Shown here: in pieces, positions 9,610-18,328 of the stretch | How the letters are laid out: every line of letters starts with the position of its first letter | How positions within the stretch are numbered: the first letter of the stretch is position 1 | Assembly: GCF_001969385.1 (NCBI RefSeq) | Contig: NZ_CP014796.1 | Coordinates: forward strand, 558,001-622,000 | Source: Salipiger profundus | Lineage (GTDB): Bacteria > Pseudomonadota > Alphaproteobacteria > Rhodobacterales > Rhodobacteraceae | Length of the DNA: 64,000 bases | Direction: 5' to 3' | Translations under genes and position numbers: made by a program | The notes under the pieces: generated by a model | Told to the model about the DNA's origin: nothing | Database searches by the model: none | Seen by the model: only the letters and a program-made list of their open reading frames with translations

Positions 9610-10107
9610 ATGCTGTCCATATCCGCCACTGCTGCACTCTGGTTCGCGCCTTTCGTCCTGCCGATCTGCCTTTACGTCTGCTTCACGGACATGCGCGAGT
9701 TGCGGATCACCAACCAGGCGAACCTGCTCCTGCTGATCGTCTTCGTGCTGGTCGGGCTCGTGGCCCTGCCCTTCGACCAGTATCTCTGGCGTTACGTGCA
9801 CCTGCTGGTGGTGCTTGTGGCGGGCGTCGCGCTCAACGCCGGCGGCGTCATGGGCGCGGGCGATGCGAAGTTCGCAGCCGCGGCCGCGCCTTTCGTCCAT
9901 ATCGGCGACCTGCGCTTCGTCATGGCCCTGCTCGCCGCGACGATCCTCGGCGCGTTCCTGACACATCGCATCGCCAAATACACACCGCTGCGCCGCCTCG
10001 CCCCGGACTGGAAGAGCTGGCACAGCGGCAAACGCTTCCCGATGGGCCTGGCCCTCGGCGGCGCGCTTGCGATCTACCTCGTGACCGGGGCGGTTAACGG
10101 CAGCTGA
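9610..10107 (+). CDS. tadV: prepilin peptidase CpaA/TadV
   Basis: This A24 aspartic prepilin peptidase cleaves and matures Flp pilins at the inner membrane. It has 165 residues, several membrane helices and both catalytic aspartate motifs: DMRELRITN near residue 25 and GAGDAKFAAA near residue 82. The frame is open further upstream inside the preceding gene, but the ATG at 9610 gives the normal family length and begins at the first membrane helix. It closes the Tad operon; the next gene is convergent. Confidence 0.9.
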   Translation: MLSISATAALWFAPFVLPICLYVCFTDMRELRITNQANLLLLIVFVLVGLVALPFDQYLWRYVHLLVVLVAGVALNAGGVMGAGDAKFAAAAAPFVHIGDLRFVMALLAATILGAFLTHRIAKYTPLRRLAPDWKSWHSGKRFPMGLALGGALAIYLVTGAVNGS

Positions 10108-10132
10108 ACCGCCCTTCCGGGAATGCAGCCCA

Positions 10133-10990
10133 CTAGCGGGTTTCGGCGTCGAGCAAGGCGCGCAGGCCGGTCCGGTAGTCGGGGTAAAGCAGCTTCACGC
10201 CCAGCTCTTCCCTGATCCGCCGGTTCGAGACGCGCTTGTTCTCGGCATAGAAGCTGCGCGCCATGTCGCTCATCTCGGCGGCGTCGAAATCCTGCTCCGG
10301 CGGGAGGGTCACCCCAAGGAGCTCGGCGGCGAAATGCAGCACGTCCTGCGGCGGGGCCGGCAGGTCGTCGCACACATTGTAGGCGGCACCGGGATTGGGC
10401 TGCCGGATCGACGCTTCGAGCACCTGCGCGATGTCCTCGACATGCGTGCGCGAGAACACCTGCCCCGGCTTCACGATGGGCCGCGCCGTGCCGCGCCGGA
10501 CCTTGGCGAAGGGACCGCGACCGGGCCCGTAGATTCCCGCGAGGCGGAAGATGTGCAGCGGCAGGTCCGGAATGTCGCGCCAGGCCGTCTCGGCCATCAG
10601 ACGCAGCTCTCCGCGGTGCGTCGTGGGGGTAAGCGGCGTCGTCTCGTCGACCCAGCCGCCATCGTGATCGCCGTAGACGCCGGTGGTCGAGAGATAGCCT
10701 GCCCAGTCGAGACGTCGCGCGTGCTCGCGGATCGCATCGTCGCACAGGCGCAGCGCCGGGTCGCCCTGCGGCCCCGGGCCGGCCGAGATAAGCAGGTGGC
10801 TCGCCGCGCCCAAGGCATCCTCGATCGCCGGACGTTCCCACAGGATCGGTATGACACCCGCGTCGCGCAGGCTGTCGACCTTCTCGGGATCGCGCGTCGT
10901 GCCGAAGATCGTCCAGCCCTGCGGCAGGAGCCTGCGCGCGAGCGCCTGCGCCGAGTAGCCGTGACCGAGTGAAAGAAGTGTCTTGCTCAT
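10133..10990 (-). CDS. NAD(P)-dependent SDR-type epimerase/dehydratase
   Basis: This is an extended SDR-family protein, similar to the cytoplasmic YeeZ-like nucleotide-sugar epimerase relatives of unknown substrate. It starts MSKTLLSLGHGYSAQALARR, where GHGYSA replaces the standard GxxGxxG dinucleotide motif, and carries STTGVYGDHDGGWVDE and a FRLAGIYGPGRGP segment typical of the group. The ATG at 10990 is chosen because it starts exactly at the first beta strand; upstream open sequence reaches 11077. The gene is convergent with the Tad operon and 138 bp from the divergent transglycosylase gene. The reaction is not predictable from the sequence. Confidence 0.75.
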   Translation of the reverse strand: MSKTLLSLGHGYSAQALARRLLPQGWTIFGTTRDPEKVDSLRDAGVIPILWERPAIEDALGAASHLLISAGPGPQGDPALRLCDDAIREHARRLDWAGYLSTTGVYGDHDGGWVDETTPLTPTTHRGELRLMAETAWRDIPDLPLHIFRLAGIYGPGRGPFAKVRRGTARPIVKPGQVFSRTHVEDIAQVLEASIRQPNPGAAYNVCDDLPAPPQDVLHFAAELLGVTLPPEQDFDAAEMSDMARSFYAENKRVSNRRIREELGVKLLYPDYRTGLRALLDAETR

Positions 10991-11128
10991 GATCCGACCC
11001 TGATCCGCCCCGGGACGCATTTCAAGGAGGAAGATACGCGCAAGAAAGCGCGTATCGCGGAGGGCCAGCCTAGGCATGCAGGTCCCCGGACGCTAGACTT
11101 GGCCCGGTTCCTTCACGAGAGTGTTCTG

Positions 11129-11611
11129 ATGCCCCATCCGACCCGCCGCGCCGCCTTGATGCTCCTGCTCGGGGGCGTCGCCGCCTGCGCTCGCCGCCGG
11201 TCCGAGGACGAGACGCCCCGCGGCCGCTTCGATCCGCCGCTCCATCCCAACGAGACACCGGAGCTGCGCGCCTCGATCAACCGTTGGGCCGATCACTACC
11301 GTGTGCCGCGCAGGCTGGTGCACCGGCTGGCGATCCGTGAAAGCACGCACAACCCGGCGGCGCGAAATGGCCCCTACTATGGCCTGCTCCAGATCCTGCC
11401 GCAGACCGCGCGGACGATGGGCTTTCGGGGCGCGCCCTCGGATCTTCTGAACGCGGATACCAACCTGCAGTACGGGGTGAAATACCTGCGCGGCGCGTGG
11501 CTCTTGTCGGACGGCAGCCACGACCGCGCAATCATGTGGTATGCGCGGGGCTACTACTACGAAGCCAAGCGCCGCGGGATGCTGGTCGAGACCGGGCTGC
11601 GGCCGGGCTGA
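11129..11611 (+). CDS. lytic transglycosylase-like lipoprotein (SLT domain)
   Basis: A short peptidoglycan-cleaving SLT-domain protein. The ATG at 11129 starts a signal with a twin-arginine-like MPHPTRRAALMLLLGGVAAC and a lipobox cysteine at about residue 20, so the mature protein is probably a lipoprotein. The catalytic region shows RLAIRESTHNPAARN with the expected catalytic glutamate, then YYGLLQILPQTARTMG and LQYGVKYLRGA. The length, 160 residues, is little more than the catalytic core. The gene is monocistronic and ends inside a hairpin shared with the convergent PAS gene. Confidence 0.85.
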   Translation: MPHPTRRAALMLLLGGVAACARRRSEDETPRGRFDPPLHPNETPELRASINRWADHYRVPRRLVHRLAIRESTHNPAARNGPYYGLLQILPQTARTMGFRGAPSDLLNADTNLQYGVKYLRGAWLLSDGSHDRAIMWYARGYYYEAKRRGMLVETGLRPG

Positions 11612-11624
11612 GACGCGGTCTCAG
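11608..11624. terminator. hairpin overlapping two convergent stop codons
   Basis: CTGAGAC-GCG-GTCTCAG is a perfect 7-bp stem with a 3-nt loop. It overlaps the stop codon of the transglycosylase gene and lies against the end of the convergent PAS gene. No T-run follows on either strand, so its role as a bidirectional terminator is inferred from position. Confidence 0.4.
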
Positions 11625-12871
11625 GTCACGGCGCGCAGCATCGCGGTGTTCGACTGGATGATGGTGTTCAGCTCGACGATCCGCGCGAGCCGTTCCTCGA
11701 TCTCGTCCTGCCCTGCGTCCAGCTGATCAACGATCCCCGACAGCGAATCCCCCGAGCCGTTGAGCGCCGCGCTCTCGATCTTGCACATCATGCGGGTCGA
11801 GCTGAGCCCCGTGACATAGCGCTTCATGTCGAGCACGCTGCGCCCGAGCCGGGTCGCCTCGGCCTCGACGACCTTGAGCGCTTCGCCCGCAAGCTTTCGA
11901 AAGGAGGCGGCTTCGGTCCGCAGGGTCTCGCGGTCCTCGTTCAGGCGGGTCACGTCGGGTGCGCCCCTCAGGTCCTCTTCGAAGAGGGTCGACATCTCGC
12001 CCTGCATGATTGCTGCCCCGACGAGGAACTGCCCCCGCTCGATGGTTTCCTTCATCCGGACATAGGTGCTGTCCTTGCCCTCGACGAAATCCTTCACCCA
12101 GCTGGCCATCTCGTCGAGCATGGAGCCGTAGTTGACCGAGATGGCACTGATCGGTCCCCCGGCATTCTCGAGCCGCGAGGCGAGGATGCGCATGTTCATC
12201 GGGACCGTGCGGATCGCCTTGATGATCTCGGTCATCTCGTCGGTCTCATGCTTGATCTGGGCGATGGTGCGGACCATCGTCAGGAAACGCTGCTGGCGGG
12301 AATCCAGCGTGACGCCGATGCGCTTTGCCCGATCCTCGAGTTCGAGCGACAGGGCCGCGGACATGAAGGCGTCGTAGCTCTCGAAGCCCATGTCGTTCAG
12401 AGCCTCGAGCAGCTTCTCGGCGCTGCGCGCGGCACTGGTGCCGTCGTCGAGCTCGGACTTTCGCAGTTCGGCGTAGAGGTCGCGCACCTTGTGGAACAGC
12501 TCGGTATGGGGCTTCACCCGGACCGAGATGTAGCCTCCGGGGATTGGCCAGGCCACGGCGAGCACCCAGTAGAAACGCCCGTCCTTGGTGCGGTTCTTCA
12601 CGTAGGCCGAGACCTGCTTGCCGGCCTTCAGCCGCTCCCAGAACAGGTGGAAGACGCCCTTGGGCATGTCGGCATGGCGCACGAGCTTGTGCGGCGCGCC
12701 CTTGAGCTCTTCCCAGCGGAAGCCGGAAATGCGCCGGAAGACGCTGTTGCCCTCGAGGATGATGCCCCGCTCGTCGGTGCGCGAGTAGAACATGCTGGCG
12801 TCTTCGAAGGGCACCTCGCCCATTCCGCTGTTGCGCGTCTGGGAAATGAGTTGGGAGTCGTGCTGCGACAT
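11621..12871 (-). CDS. PAS-domain sensor protein, Aer/chemotaxis-like
   Basis: The N-terminal 130 residues form an Aer-type PAS domain (YSRTDERGIILEGNSVF, RISGFRWEELKGAPHKLVRH, KNRTKDGRFYWV), the fold that binds FAD or haem in aerotaxis receptors. The remaining 290 residues are long helices with heptad character but lack the strongly conserved methyl-accepting hairpin tip, and no membrane helix is seen, so this is probably a soluble signalling protein. The ATG at 12871 gives 416 residues; the open frame extends 15 codons further. It is not in an operon with chemotaxis genes here, so its partner is unknown. Confidence 0.72.
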   Translation of the reverse strand: MSQHDSQLISQTRNSGMGEVPFEDASMFYSRTDERGIILEGNSVFRRISGFRWEELKGAPHKLVRHADMPKGVFHLFWERLKAGKQVSAYVKNRTKDGRFYWVLAVAWPIPGGYISVRVKPHTELFHKVRDLYAELRKSELDDGTSAARSAEKLLEALNDMGFESYDAFMSAALSLELEDRAKRIGVTLDSRQQRFLTMVRTIAQIKHETDEMTEIIKAIRTVPMNMRILASRLENAGGPISAISVNYGSMLDEMASWVKDFVEGKDSTYVRMKETIERGQFLVGAAIMQGEMSTLFEEDLRGAPDVTRLNEDRETLRTEAASFRKLAGEALKVVEAEATRLGRSVLDMKRYVTGLSSTRMMCKIESAALNGSGDSLSGIVDQLDAGQDEIEERLARIVELNTIIQSNTAMLRAVT

Positions 12872-12937
12872 CGGAACCTCGCGCAGTGAAAAGCGGAACG
12901 TTCCGGGACCATGCACGTGCGCAGCTTACCAAATGCT

Positions 12938-12966
12938 GAACGCGGGCGAAGATTCCGCCCGCGTTC
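12938..12966 (-). terminator. terminator hairpin downstream of the ABC transporter operon
   Basis: A perfect 11-bp stem (GAACGCGGGCG and its complement) with a 7-nt loop lies 30 bp past the end of the potC-like gene on the minus strand. There is no clear T-run, so the call rests on stem strength and position. Confidence 0.5.
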
Positions 12967-12995
12967 GATGATTTCAGCGATGTCGGGCCGCAGCC

Positions 12996-14186
12996 TCAGC
13001 CGGGGCTCATGCCCCGCAGCCGTTCGGAGCGGCGGCGCAGCAGTTCGACCGTGCTCAACAGCAGGATCGAGATCGCCACGAGGATCGTCGCAGCCGCGAG
13101 GATGGTCGGCGAGATCTGCTCGCGCAGGCCGGTGAACATCTGCCAGGGCAGCGTCTGCAGCTCGGCCGAGCCGATGAACAGCACCACGACCACCTCGTCG
13201 AACGACGTGATGAAGGCGAACAGGCCACCCGAGATCACGCCCGGCAGAATCAGTGGCATCTGCACCCGGAAGAAGGTGGTCACCGGGTTCGCCCCCATGT
13301 TCGCCGCCGCCCGCGTCAGGGAACGGTCGAAGCCCACCAGTGTCGCGGTCACGGTGATGATGACGAACGGGATGCCAAGCACCGCGTGGGCCAGCACGAC
13401 GCCCCAGTAGGTCCCGACGATGCCGATCTTCGAGTAGAAGAAATACATGCCGGTCGCCGAGATGATCAGCGGCACGATCATCGGCGAGATCAGGATCGCC
13501 ATGATGGCGCGCTTGCCGGGAACGTGGCTCTGGCTCAGGCCGATGGCCGCCAGCGTCCCGAGCGACACCGAGATGAGCGTCGCGACCGGGGCGATCAGCA
13601 GCGAGTTCTTCACCGCGCGGGTCCATTCCGGGTTGGTCAGGAAGTCGCGGTAGTGCCGCAAGCTGTAGCCGTCGGGATCGAAGCTCAGCATCTCGGGCGT
13701 GAAGGTGAAGAAGTTCTCGGCGTTGAAGCTGAGCGGCATCACCACGAGGATCGGGGTGATCAGGAACACGAAGATCGCGCCGCAGATCACCCGGAAGCTG
13801 TAGTGCCAGAGCACCTGGCCGGGCGTGAGGTAGGGCACCAGCTTCTCACGGTAACGGCCGAAGCCGATCCAGTAGGAGAACCAGCCGAAAAACCAGCCGA
13901 ACAGCGCGCCGACCACGAGGCCCGGCACCGCCCCCAGCAGGAAGCCCACGAGCGCGAAGACCGCGATCATGCCCCAGCGGGCAGCTTTCTCGCCGCCCTC
14001 TCCGATCAGGTTGACCACGAGGAAGCCGATGGCCGCCATCACGATCGCGCCGCCGAGGATGCCGAGCAGGCTCGAGCCGTTGGCGGCGCCGACGAAGAGC
14101 CCGGCGAAGGCCCCTGCCGCCGCAAGCACCGGCAGGGTGAAGGAGAGCGGTTTCTGCTCGATTGGTGTGAGGATCACTTCGTTCAT
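12996..14186 (-). CDS. polyamine-type ABC transporter permease (PotC-like)
   Basis: This inner-membrane permease belongs to the spermidine/putrescine (PotC) class. The C-terminal 260 residues are the normal permease unit with the EAA-like loop AAANMGANPVTTFFRVQMPLI that contacts the ATPase. The first 120 residues are an extra domain with glycine-rich hydrophobic segments (VLAAAGAFAGLFVGAANG, FALVGFLLGAVPGLVVGALF), which adds probably four membrane helices not present in PotC of enterobacteria. It is the last gene of the A-D-B-C transporter operon, 4 bp after the potB-like gene. Confidence 0.85.
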   Translation of the reverse strand: MNEVILTPIEQKPLSFTLPVLAAAGAFAGLFVGAANGSSLLGILGGAIVMAAIGFLVVNLIGEGGEKAARWGMIAVFALVGFLLGAVPGLVVGALFGWFFGWFSYWIGFGRYREKLVPYLTPGQVLWHYSFRVICGAIFVFLITPILVVMPLSFNAENFFTFTPEMLSFDPDGYSLRHYRDFLTNPEWTRAVKNSLLIAPVATLISVSLGTLAAIGLSQSHVPGKRAIMAILISPMIVPLIISATGMYFFYSKIGIVGTYWGVVLAHAVLGIPFVIITVTATLVGFDRSLTRAAANMGANPVTTFFRVQMPLILPGVISGGLFAFITSFDEVVVVLFIGSAELQTLPWQMFTGLREQISPTILAAATILVAISILLLSTVELLRRRSERLRGMSPG

Positions 14187-14190
14187 GGCC

Positions 14191-15879
14191 TTACCCCAGC
14201 TTCACGTTGTCGATGCCGACGATCTTGTCGTAGGCCCAGTAGAGCAGCAGGACCACTGCCAGCAGGATCGAGCCGAGCGCGGCCGCGAGGCCCCAGTTCA
14301 GCGATGAGGAGATGTGGTAGGCGATCCGGTTCGAGATGAACGTGCCGGTGGTGCCGCCGACGATCTCGGGGGTGATGTAGTAGCCGATGGACAGGATGAA
14401 CACGAGGATCGAGCCCGCCCCGATGCCGGGGATCGACTGCGGGAAATACACCCGCCAGAAGGTCGTCCAGTTGGTCGCCCCCAGCGATTTCGCCGCGCGG
14501 ACATAGGACGGCGGGATCGTCGACATCACCGAGTACATCGGCAGGATCATGAACGGCAGCAGGATGTGGGTCATCGCCACGATCGTGCCGAACTGGTTGT
14601 TGATCATCGTCAGTCGCGCGTCGTCCGCCACGAGCCCCAGCCAGACCAGCACGTCGTTGATGACCCCCTGCTGCTGCAACATCACCTTCCAGGCGCTCGT
14701 TCGCACCAGAAGCGACGTCCAGAACGGCAGCAGCACCAAGATCATCAGCAGGTTGGCGGTGCGCATCGGCAGGTTCGACAGGATGTAGGCCACCGGGTAG
14801 CCCAGAAGGATGCAGCTGAAGGTGATGACGAGCGACATGAACAGCGTCCGCTTGAACAGCAGCATGTAGATCCGCTCGTTGTCCGGGCGCGCCTCGGCGC
14901 CGTCGGGCGTGAGCTGCATGTCGACCGAGTTCAGGAAGTAGCCCGAGGTATAGTTCGGGCTGTAGAGCTTGATCGTCCGCCAGATGTCCGGCTGCAACCA
15001 GTCCTCGTCGACCTCCTCGAAACCGTCGCGGAACGACACCGTCTCGAAGTCGGGGCTGTCGACAAGCGCGTCGGCGGCCTTGAGCATGTCGGCGCGGGGA
15101 CCGTCGTAGGAGGACATGTCGCCGGCGGCGAGGTCCTGGTAGAGCGCGGTGTGCACCGCCGACCAGGGCTCTTCGTCGAGCAGGTTGTTCTCTTCCTCGT
15201 CCTGCTGCACCTCGGCGAAGATCGCGTATTCGCGCGCCGCCGTCGGCAGGATGTCGGAAATGCCCTCGCGCAGCTCGAAGGACGGCTGTCGCCCCTCTTC
15301 GCTTTCCGCCCAGCTGCGTTCCTCGGAGAGCCAGTCGGGGTCGCCCATGAGCTCGGCCCACGGAACCGCCTCGTCCCAGTTCTCGTCGAGATCCTCGAAC
15401 TGGTCCTGGTAGACCTCGCCGATGTCGTCGAGCCCGCGGCCCGACTTGCGGAACAGCGAAGAGGCGCCGGTCTGCTCGTAGTTCAGACGCGTGCCGAGCC
15501 GGGTGTGCTCCTTGCGCTCGGCCGCGAGGAAAACGTCGTAATAGGCCGCTTCGAAGGCGGCGTCCGACGGCAGACCCTCGCCGTCCCAGTCGGCGAGCAC
15601 CTCGGTCGTCTGCGGCAACGTCTCCGAGACGATCTGGTTCTCGACCGAACGGAAGAGCATGTCCGCGATCGGTGCGATGAAGGTGACGAGCACGAAGATC
15701 AGCAGGGGCGCGATCAGCATCAGCGCTCGCATCTTCTGCATTCGCAGGGCCTTGGAAAGGCTCTTCTTGAGTGGCGTGCCGTCAGCGGCCAGCATCGGGC
15801 CGCTGGTCGCATCGGCCTGGCGCAGCGCGTTGTCTGGCGTCGGGCCGTCGAATTTGTCCGGGCCTGTGGCGTCGGTCAT
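14191..15879 (-). CDS. polyamine-type ABC transporter permease with large periplasmic insert (PotB-like)
   Basis: The C-terminal 230 residues are a PotB-like permease with the EAA loop (AAKSLGATNWTTFWRVYFPQ). At 562 residues it is about twice the normal size. A cytoplasmic tail leads to membrane helix 1 (about residues 52-74); then some 270 residues rich in Asp and Glu, with no hydrophobic segment, precede helix 2 near residue 345. Topology places this block in the periplasm, where it could contact the binding protein. It lies between the binding-protein gene and the second permease gene. Confidence 0.85.
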   Translation of the reverse strand: MTDATGPDKFDGPTPDNALRQADATSGPMLAADGTPLKKSLSKALRMQKMRALMLIAPLLIFVLVTFIAPIADMLFRSVENQIVSETLPQTTEVLADWDGEGLPSDAAFEAAYYDVFLAAERKEHTRLGTRLNYEQTGASSLFRKSGRGLDDIGEVYQDQFEDLDENWDEAVPWAELMGDPDWLSEERSWAESEEGRQPSFELREGISDILPTAAREYAIFAEVQQDEEENNLLDEEPWSAVHTALYQDLAAGDMSSYDGPRADMLKAADALVDSPDFETVSFRDGFEEVDEDWLQPDIWRTIKLYSPNYTSGYFLNSVDMQLTPDGAEARPDNERIYMLLFKRTLFMSLVITFSCILLGYPVAYILSNLPMRTANLLMILVLLPFWTSLLVRTSAWKVMLQQQGVINDVLVWLGLVADDARLTMINNQFGTIVAMTHILLPFMILPMYSVMSTIPPSYVRAAKSLGATNWTTFWRVYFPQSIPGIGAGSILVFILSIGYYITPEIVGGTTGTFISNRIAYHISSSLNWGLAAALGSILLAVVLLLYWAYDKIVGIDNVKLG

Positions 15880-15968
15880 GCTGTCCCCGTTGGATGTTGT
15901 TGTTCTTGTTCCGCGGCCTCTTCGGGCCGTCGTTGCCGGAGCGGATCACCCTGCCCCGGGAAGGGAAA

Positions 15969-15990
15969 GGGGCGGGCAGATGCCCGCCCC
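15969..15990 (-). terminator. intercistronic hairpin after the binding-protein gene
   Basis: GGGGCGGGCA and its exact complement form a 10-bp stem with a 2-nt loop, followed on the minus strand by CCTTTCCC. It lies just after the stop of the binding-protein gene and before the permease genes. Such hairpins often protect the 3' end of binding-protein mRNA or terminate part of the transcription, giving more binding protein than permease; that role is inferred. Confidence 0.5.
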
Positions 15991-16000
15991 CGATCTTGGC

Positions 16001-17107
16001 TTACTGCGCGAGCCAGGCCTGGAACTTCGCGTCGATATCGTCGCGGTAGTCGGCCCAGAACTCGTAGTTGTAGAGCAGCGTGTTGGAGGCGTTCTCCGGG
16101 TCGGTCGGCATGTGCGGTGCCATCTCGATGCCGAGATCGGCGTGCTCACCGACCAGCGGCGCCGACGACTGGCGTGCCGGACCGTAGGAGATGTACTTGG
16201 CCTGATCCGCCAGACGCTGGGTGTCCGTGGCGAAGTAGACGAAGTCCTTCACGCGGGCGAGCGCCTCGTCCGAGAGGCCCGTCGGGATGATCCAGCCGTC
16301 AAGGTCGAACACCTGCATGTCCCAGAGCATGTCGACCGGCTGGTCCTGCTCCTCGATCACCGAGAAGAGACGACCGTTGTAGGTCGAGCCCATGATGACT
16401 TCGCCGTCGGCAAGCAGCTGCGGCGTGTCGGCGCCGGCCGACCACCAGACCACCTGGTCCTTGATGGTGTCGAGCTTGGCGAGCGCGCGGTCCTGACCCT
16501 CGGGGGTCTCGAGCACGTCGTAGATCTCGTCCTTGGCGACGCCGTCGCAGTAGAGCGCCCACTCCATGTTGTTGATCGGGCGCTTCTCGAGCGAGCGCTT
16601 GCCCGGGTAGGCCTCGAGGTCGAAGAGCGCGCAGATCTCGGTCGGGGGCGTGTCGCCCACGAGGTCGGTGCGGTAGCCCACGGTGGTCGAGTAGACGATC
16701 TGCGGGATGAAGCAGTCGGAGACGATCATGTCGCCGAAGTCATCCTCGGCCGAGGTGCCGTCGGGGGCTTCGGCGAGCAGTTCGTCGGGATCGTATTCCA
16801 TCGCGAGGCCCTCGTCGCAGAGGCGCATCGCGTCGGCGGCGACCACGTCGACCAGGTCCCAGGTGATGTTGCCCGCCTCGTTCATGGCGCGCAGCTTGGC
16901 CACGGCTTCGTTCGAGGACTCATCCCAGGAGATGCTCACCTCGGGGTGCTCCTCGAGGTAGGGCTTTGCATAGGCTTCGTCCTGGCTGCGCTGGTAGGCG
17001 CCGCCCCAGGAAACGAGAGTCATGCTGTCGGCCATCTCCTGTGCCGCCACCGCGCCAGCGGCGACGGTGAGCGCCGTGGATGCCAGAAGCGTCTTGGTCA
17101 ATTTCAT
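16001..17107 (-). CDS. polyamine-type ABC transporter substrate-binding protein (PotD-like)
   Basis: A 368-residue periplasmic binding protein of the PotD/PotF family. The ATG at 17107 starts a signal peptide (MKLTKTLLASTALTVAAG, cleavage at VAAQE); the frame extends upstream without a start context. The mature protein shows the family opening LVSWGGAYQRSQDEAYAKP, a DLVDVVAADAMRL segment and YNGRLFSVIEEQ. Residues around the ligand differ from polyamine PotD and no four-acid polyamine site can be recognised, so the substrate is open. It follows the ATPase gene by 120 bp containing a strong hairpin. Confidence 0.85.
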   Translation of the reverse strand: MKLTKTLLASTALTVAAGAVAAQEMADSMTLVSWGGAYQRSQDEAYAKPYLEEHPEVSISWDESSNEAVAKLRAMNEAGNITWDLVDVVAADAMRLCDEGLAMEYDPDELLAEAPDGTSAEDDFGDMIVSDCFIPQIVYSTTVGYRTDLVGDTPPTEICALFDLEAYPGKRSLEKRPINNMEWALYCDGVAKDEIYDVLETPEGQDRALAKLDTIKDQVVWWSAGADTPQLLADGEVIMGSTYNGRLFSVIEEQDQPVDMLWDMQVFDLDGWIIPTGLSDEALARVKDFVYFATDTQRLADQAKYISYGPARQSSAPLVGEHADLGIEMAPHMPTDPENASNTLLYNYEFWADYRDDIDAKFQAWLAQ

Positions 17108-17178
17108 AGGTAACTCCCTTTTGGACCCGTTTAGGTTAGGGGACGGACCACGGGTCTGGACCCCGGCCCCGTTGCTCA

Positions 17179-17217
17179 GGCCGTGCCCCCTGCCCGCCTT
17201 GGGCAAAGGGCATGGCC
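17179..17217 (-). other. two-tier inverted repeat between the ATPase and binding-protein genes
   Basis: An outer stem (GGCCGTGCCC with GGGCATGGCC, 9 of 10 paired) encloses an inner TGCCC/GGGCA stem with loop GCCTT. It lies in the 120-bp spacer between the potA-like and potD-like genes and could act in mRNA processing or partial termination. Confidence 0.35.
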
Positions 17218-17227
17218 GATCTTGTCT

Positions 17228-18328
17228 CTAGTCCGCGTCGAGCGCGCGGCAGTCTTCCGGCAGCCAGCCGATACGGACCTCCTGCCCCGGTGTCAGGCGC
17301 TCCTGGTCGGGCCGGTTGCGGGTCTTGATGACGAAGTCGCGGTTGCCCGCCACCTCGAGCCGGGTGCGGAAGATGTCGCCCATGTAGATGAACTCGAGCA
17401 CCTTGGCGTTGAGCGTATGGGCGCTCTCGCCGAGATCCGGGTTCACCTCGACCCGCTCGGGGCGGATCGACACGCGGGTGCGCTCGCCGACCTGGCTCAC
17501 GTTGACCGGCATCGCGTCGATCATCGCGCCCCCGTCGAGCTCGACGGTGCAGCGGTTGCCGCTGATGCTCTTGATGACACCCTCGAGCGTGTTGTTCTCG
17601 CCGATGAACTGCGCGACGAAGCTGTTCTTCGGCGCCTCGTAGAGTTCGTCCGGCGGCGCGAGCTGCTGGATGCGACCGTCGTCGAAGACCGCGACCCGGT
17701 CTGACATCGTCAGCGCCTCGGTCTGGTCGTGCGTCACGTAGACCGTGGTGATGCCGAGGCTATGCGCGAGGTTGGTGATCTCGAACTGCATCTTCTCGCG
17801 AAGCTGCTTGTCGAGCGCGCCCAGCGGCTCGTCCATCAGCACCAGCTCGGGCTCGAACACCAGCGCCCGCGCCAGCGCGATCCGCTGCTGCTGGCCGCCC
17901 GAAAGCTGCGCCGGGCGGCGACCGCCGAAATCGCCCATCTCGACCATGTCGAGCGCGCGCTTCACCTTCTTCTCGCGCTCGGACTTGCCGATCTTGCGGA
18001 CCTCGAGCGGGAACGCGAGGTTCTCGGCGACGGTCATGTGCGGAAACAGCGCGTAGTTCTGGAAGACCATGCCGATCCCGCGCTTGTGCGGCGGGATGTT
18101 GTTGATGCTGACCCCGTCGAGCTTGATCGCCCCGTGGGTGGCGGTCTCGAAGCCGGCCAGCATCATGAGGCAGGTCGTCTTGCCCGACCCGGAGGGCCCG
18201 AGCATGGTCAGGAACTCGCCCTTCGGCATGGTGAGGTTGAGATCTTTGACGACGAGTGTTTCGCCATCGTAGCTCTTCTGCACGCGTTCAAACGCGACGA
18301 AAGCGTCGCTTGTCCCGGTATCTAGCAA
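17228..18328 (-). CDS. polyamine-type ABC transporter ATP-binding protein (PotA-like)
   Basis: The ATPase of the transporter, with Walker A GPSGSGKTT, signature LSGGQQQRIALARAL, Walker B LVLMDEPLGALD and a C-terminal TOBE domain (ENNTLEGVI onward). I choose the TTG at 18328 because GGGGAG lies 6 nt upstream and the resulting 366 residues match the family; the frame continues to an ATG at 18403 and beyond, but that leader resembles no PotA sequence. It is the first gene of the minus-strand transporter operon and is divergent from the M24 hydrolase gene. Confidence 0.85.
   Translation of the reverse strand: MLDTGTSDAFVAFERVQKSYDGETLVVKDLNLTMPKGEFLTMLGPSGSGKTTCLMMLAGFETATHGAIKLDGVSINNIPPHKRGIGMVFQNYALFPHMTVAENLAFPLEVRKIGKSEREKKVKRALDMVEMGDFGGRRPAQLSGGQQQRIALARALVFEPELVLMDEPLGALDKQLREKMQFEITNLAHSLGITTVYVTHDQTEALTMSDRVAVFDDGRIQQLAPPDELYEAPKNSFVAQFIGENNTLEGVIKSISGNRCTVELDGGAMIDAMPVNVSQVGERTRVSIRPERVEVNPDLGESAHTLNAKVLEFIYMGDIFRTRLEVAGNRDFVIKTRNRPDQERLTPGQEVRIGWLPEDCRALDAD

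Noticed and set aside
14314..16290. A 658-codon plus-strand frame opposite the transporter genes
   Set aside because: The sequence is low-complexity Arg, Gly, Asp and Val typical of antisense frames, and the opposite strand encodes clear transporter proteins.
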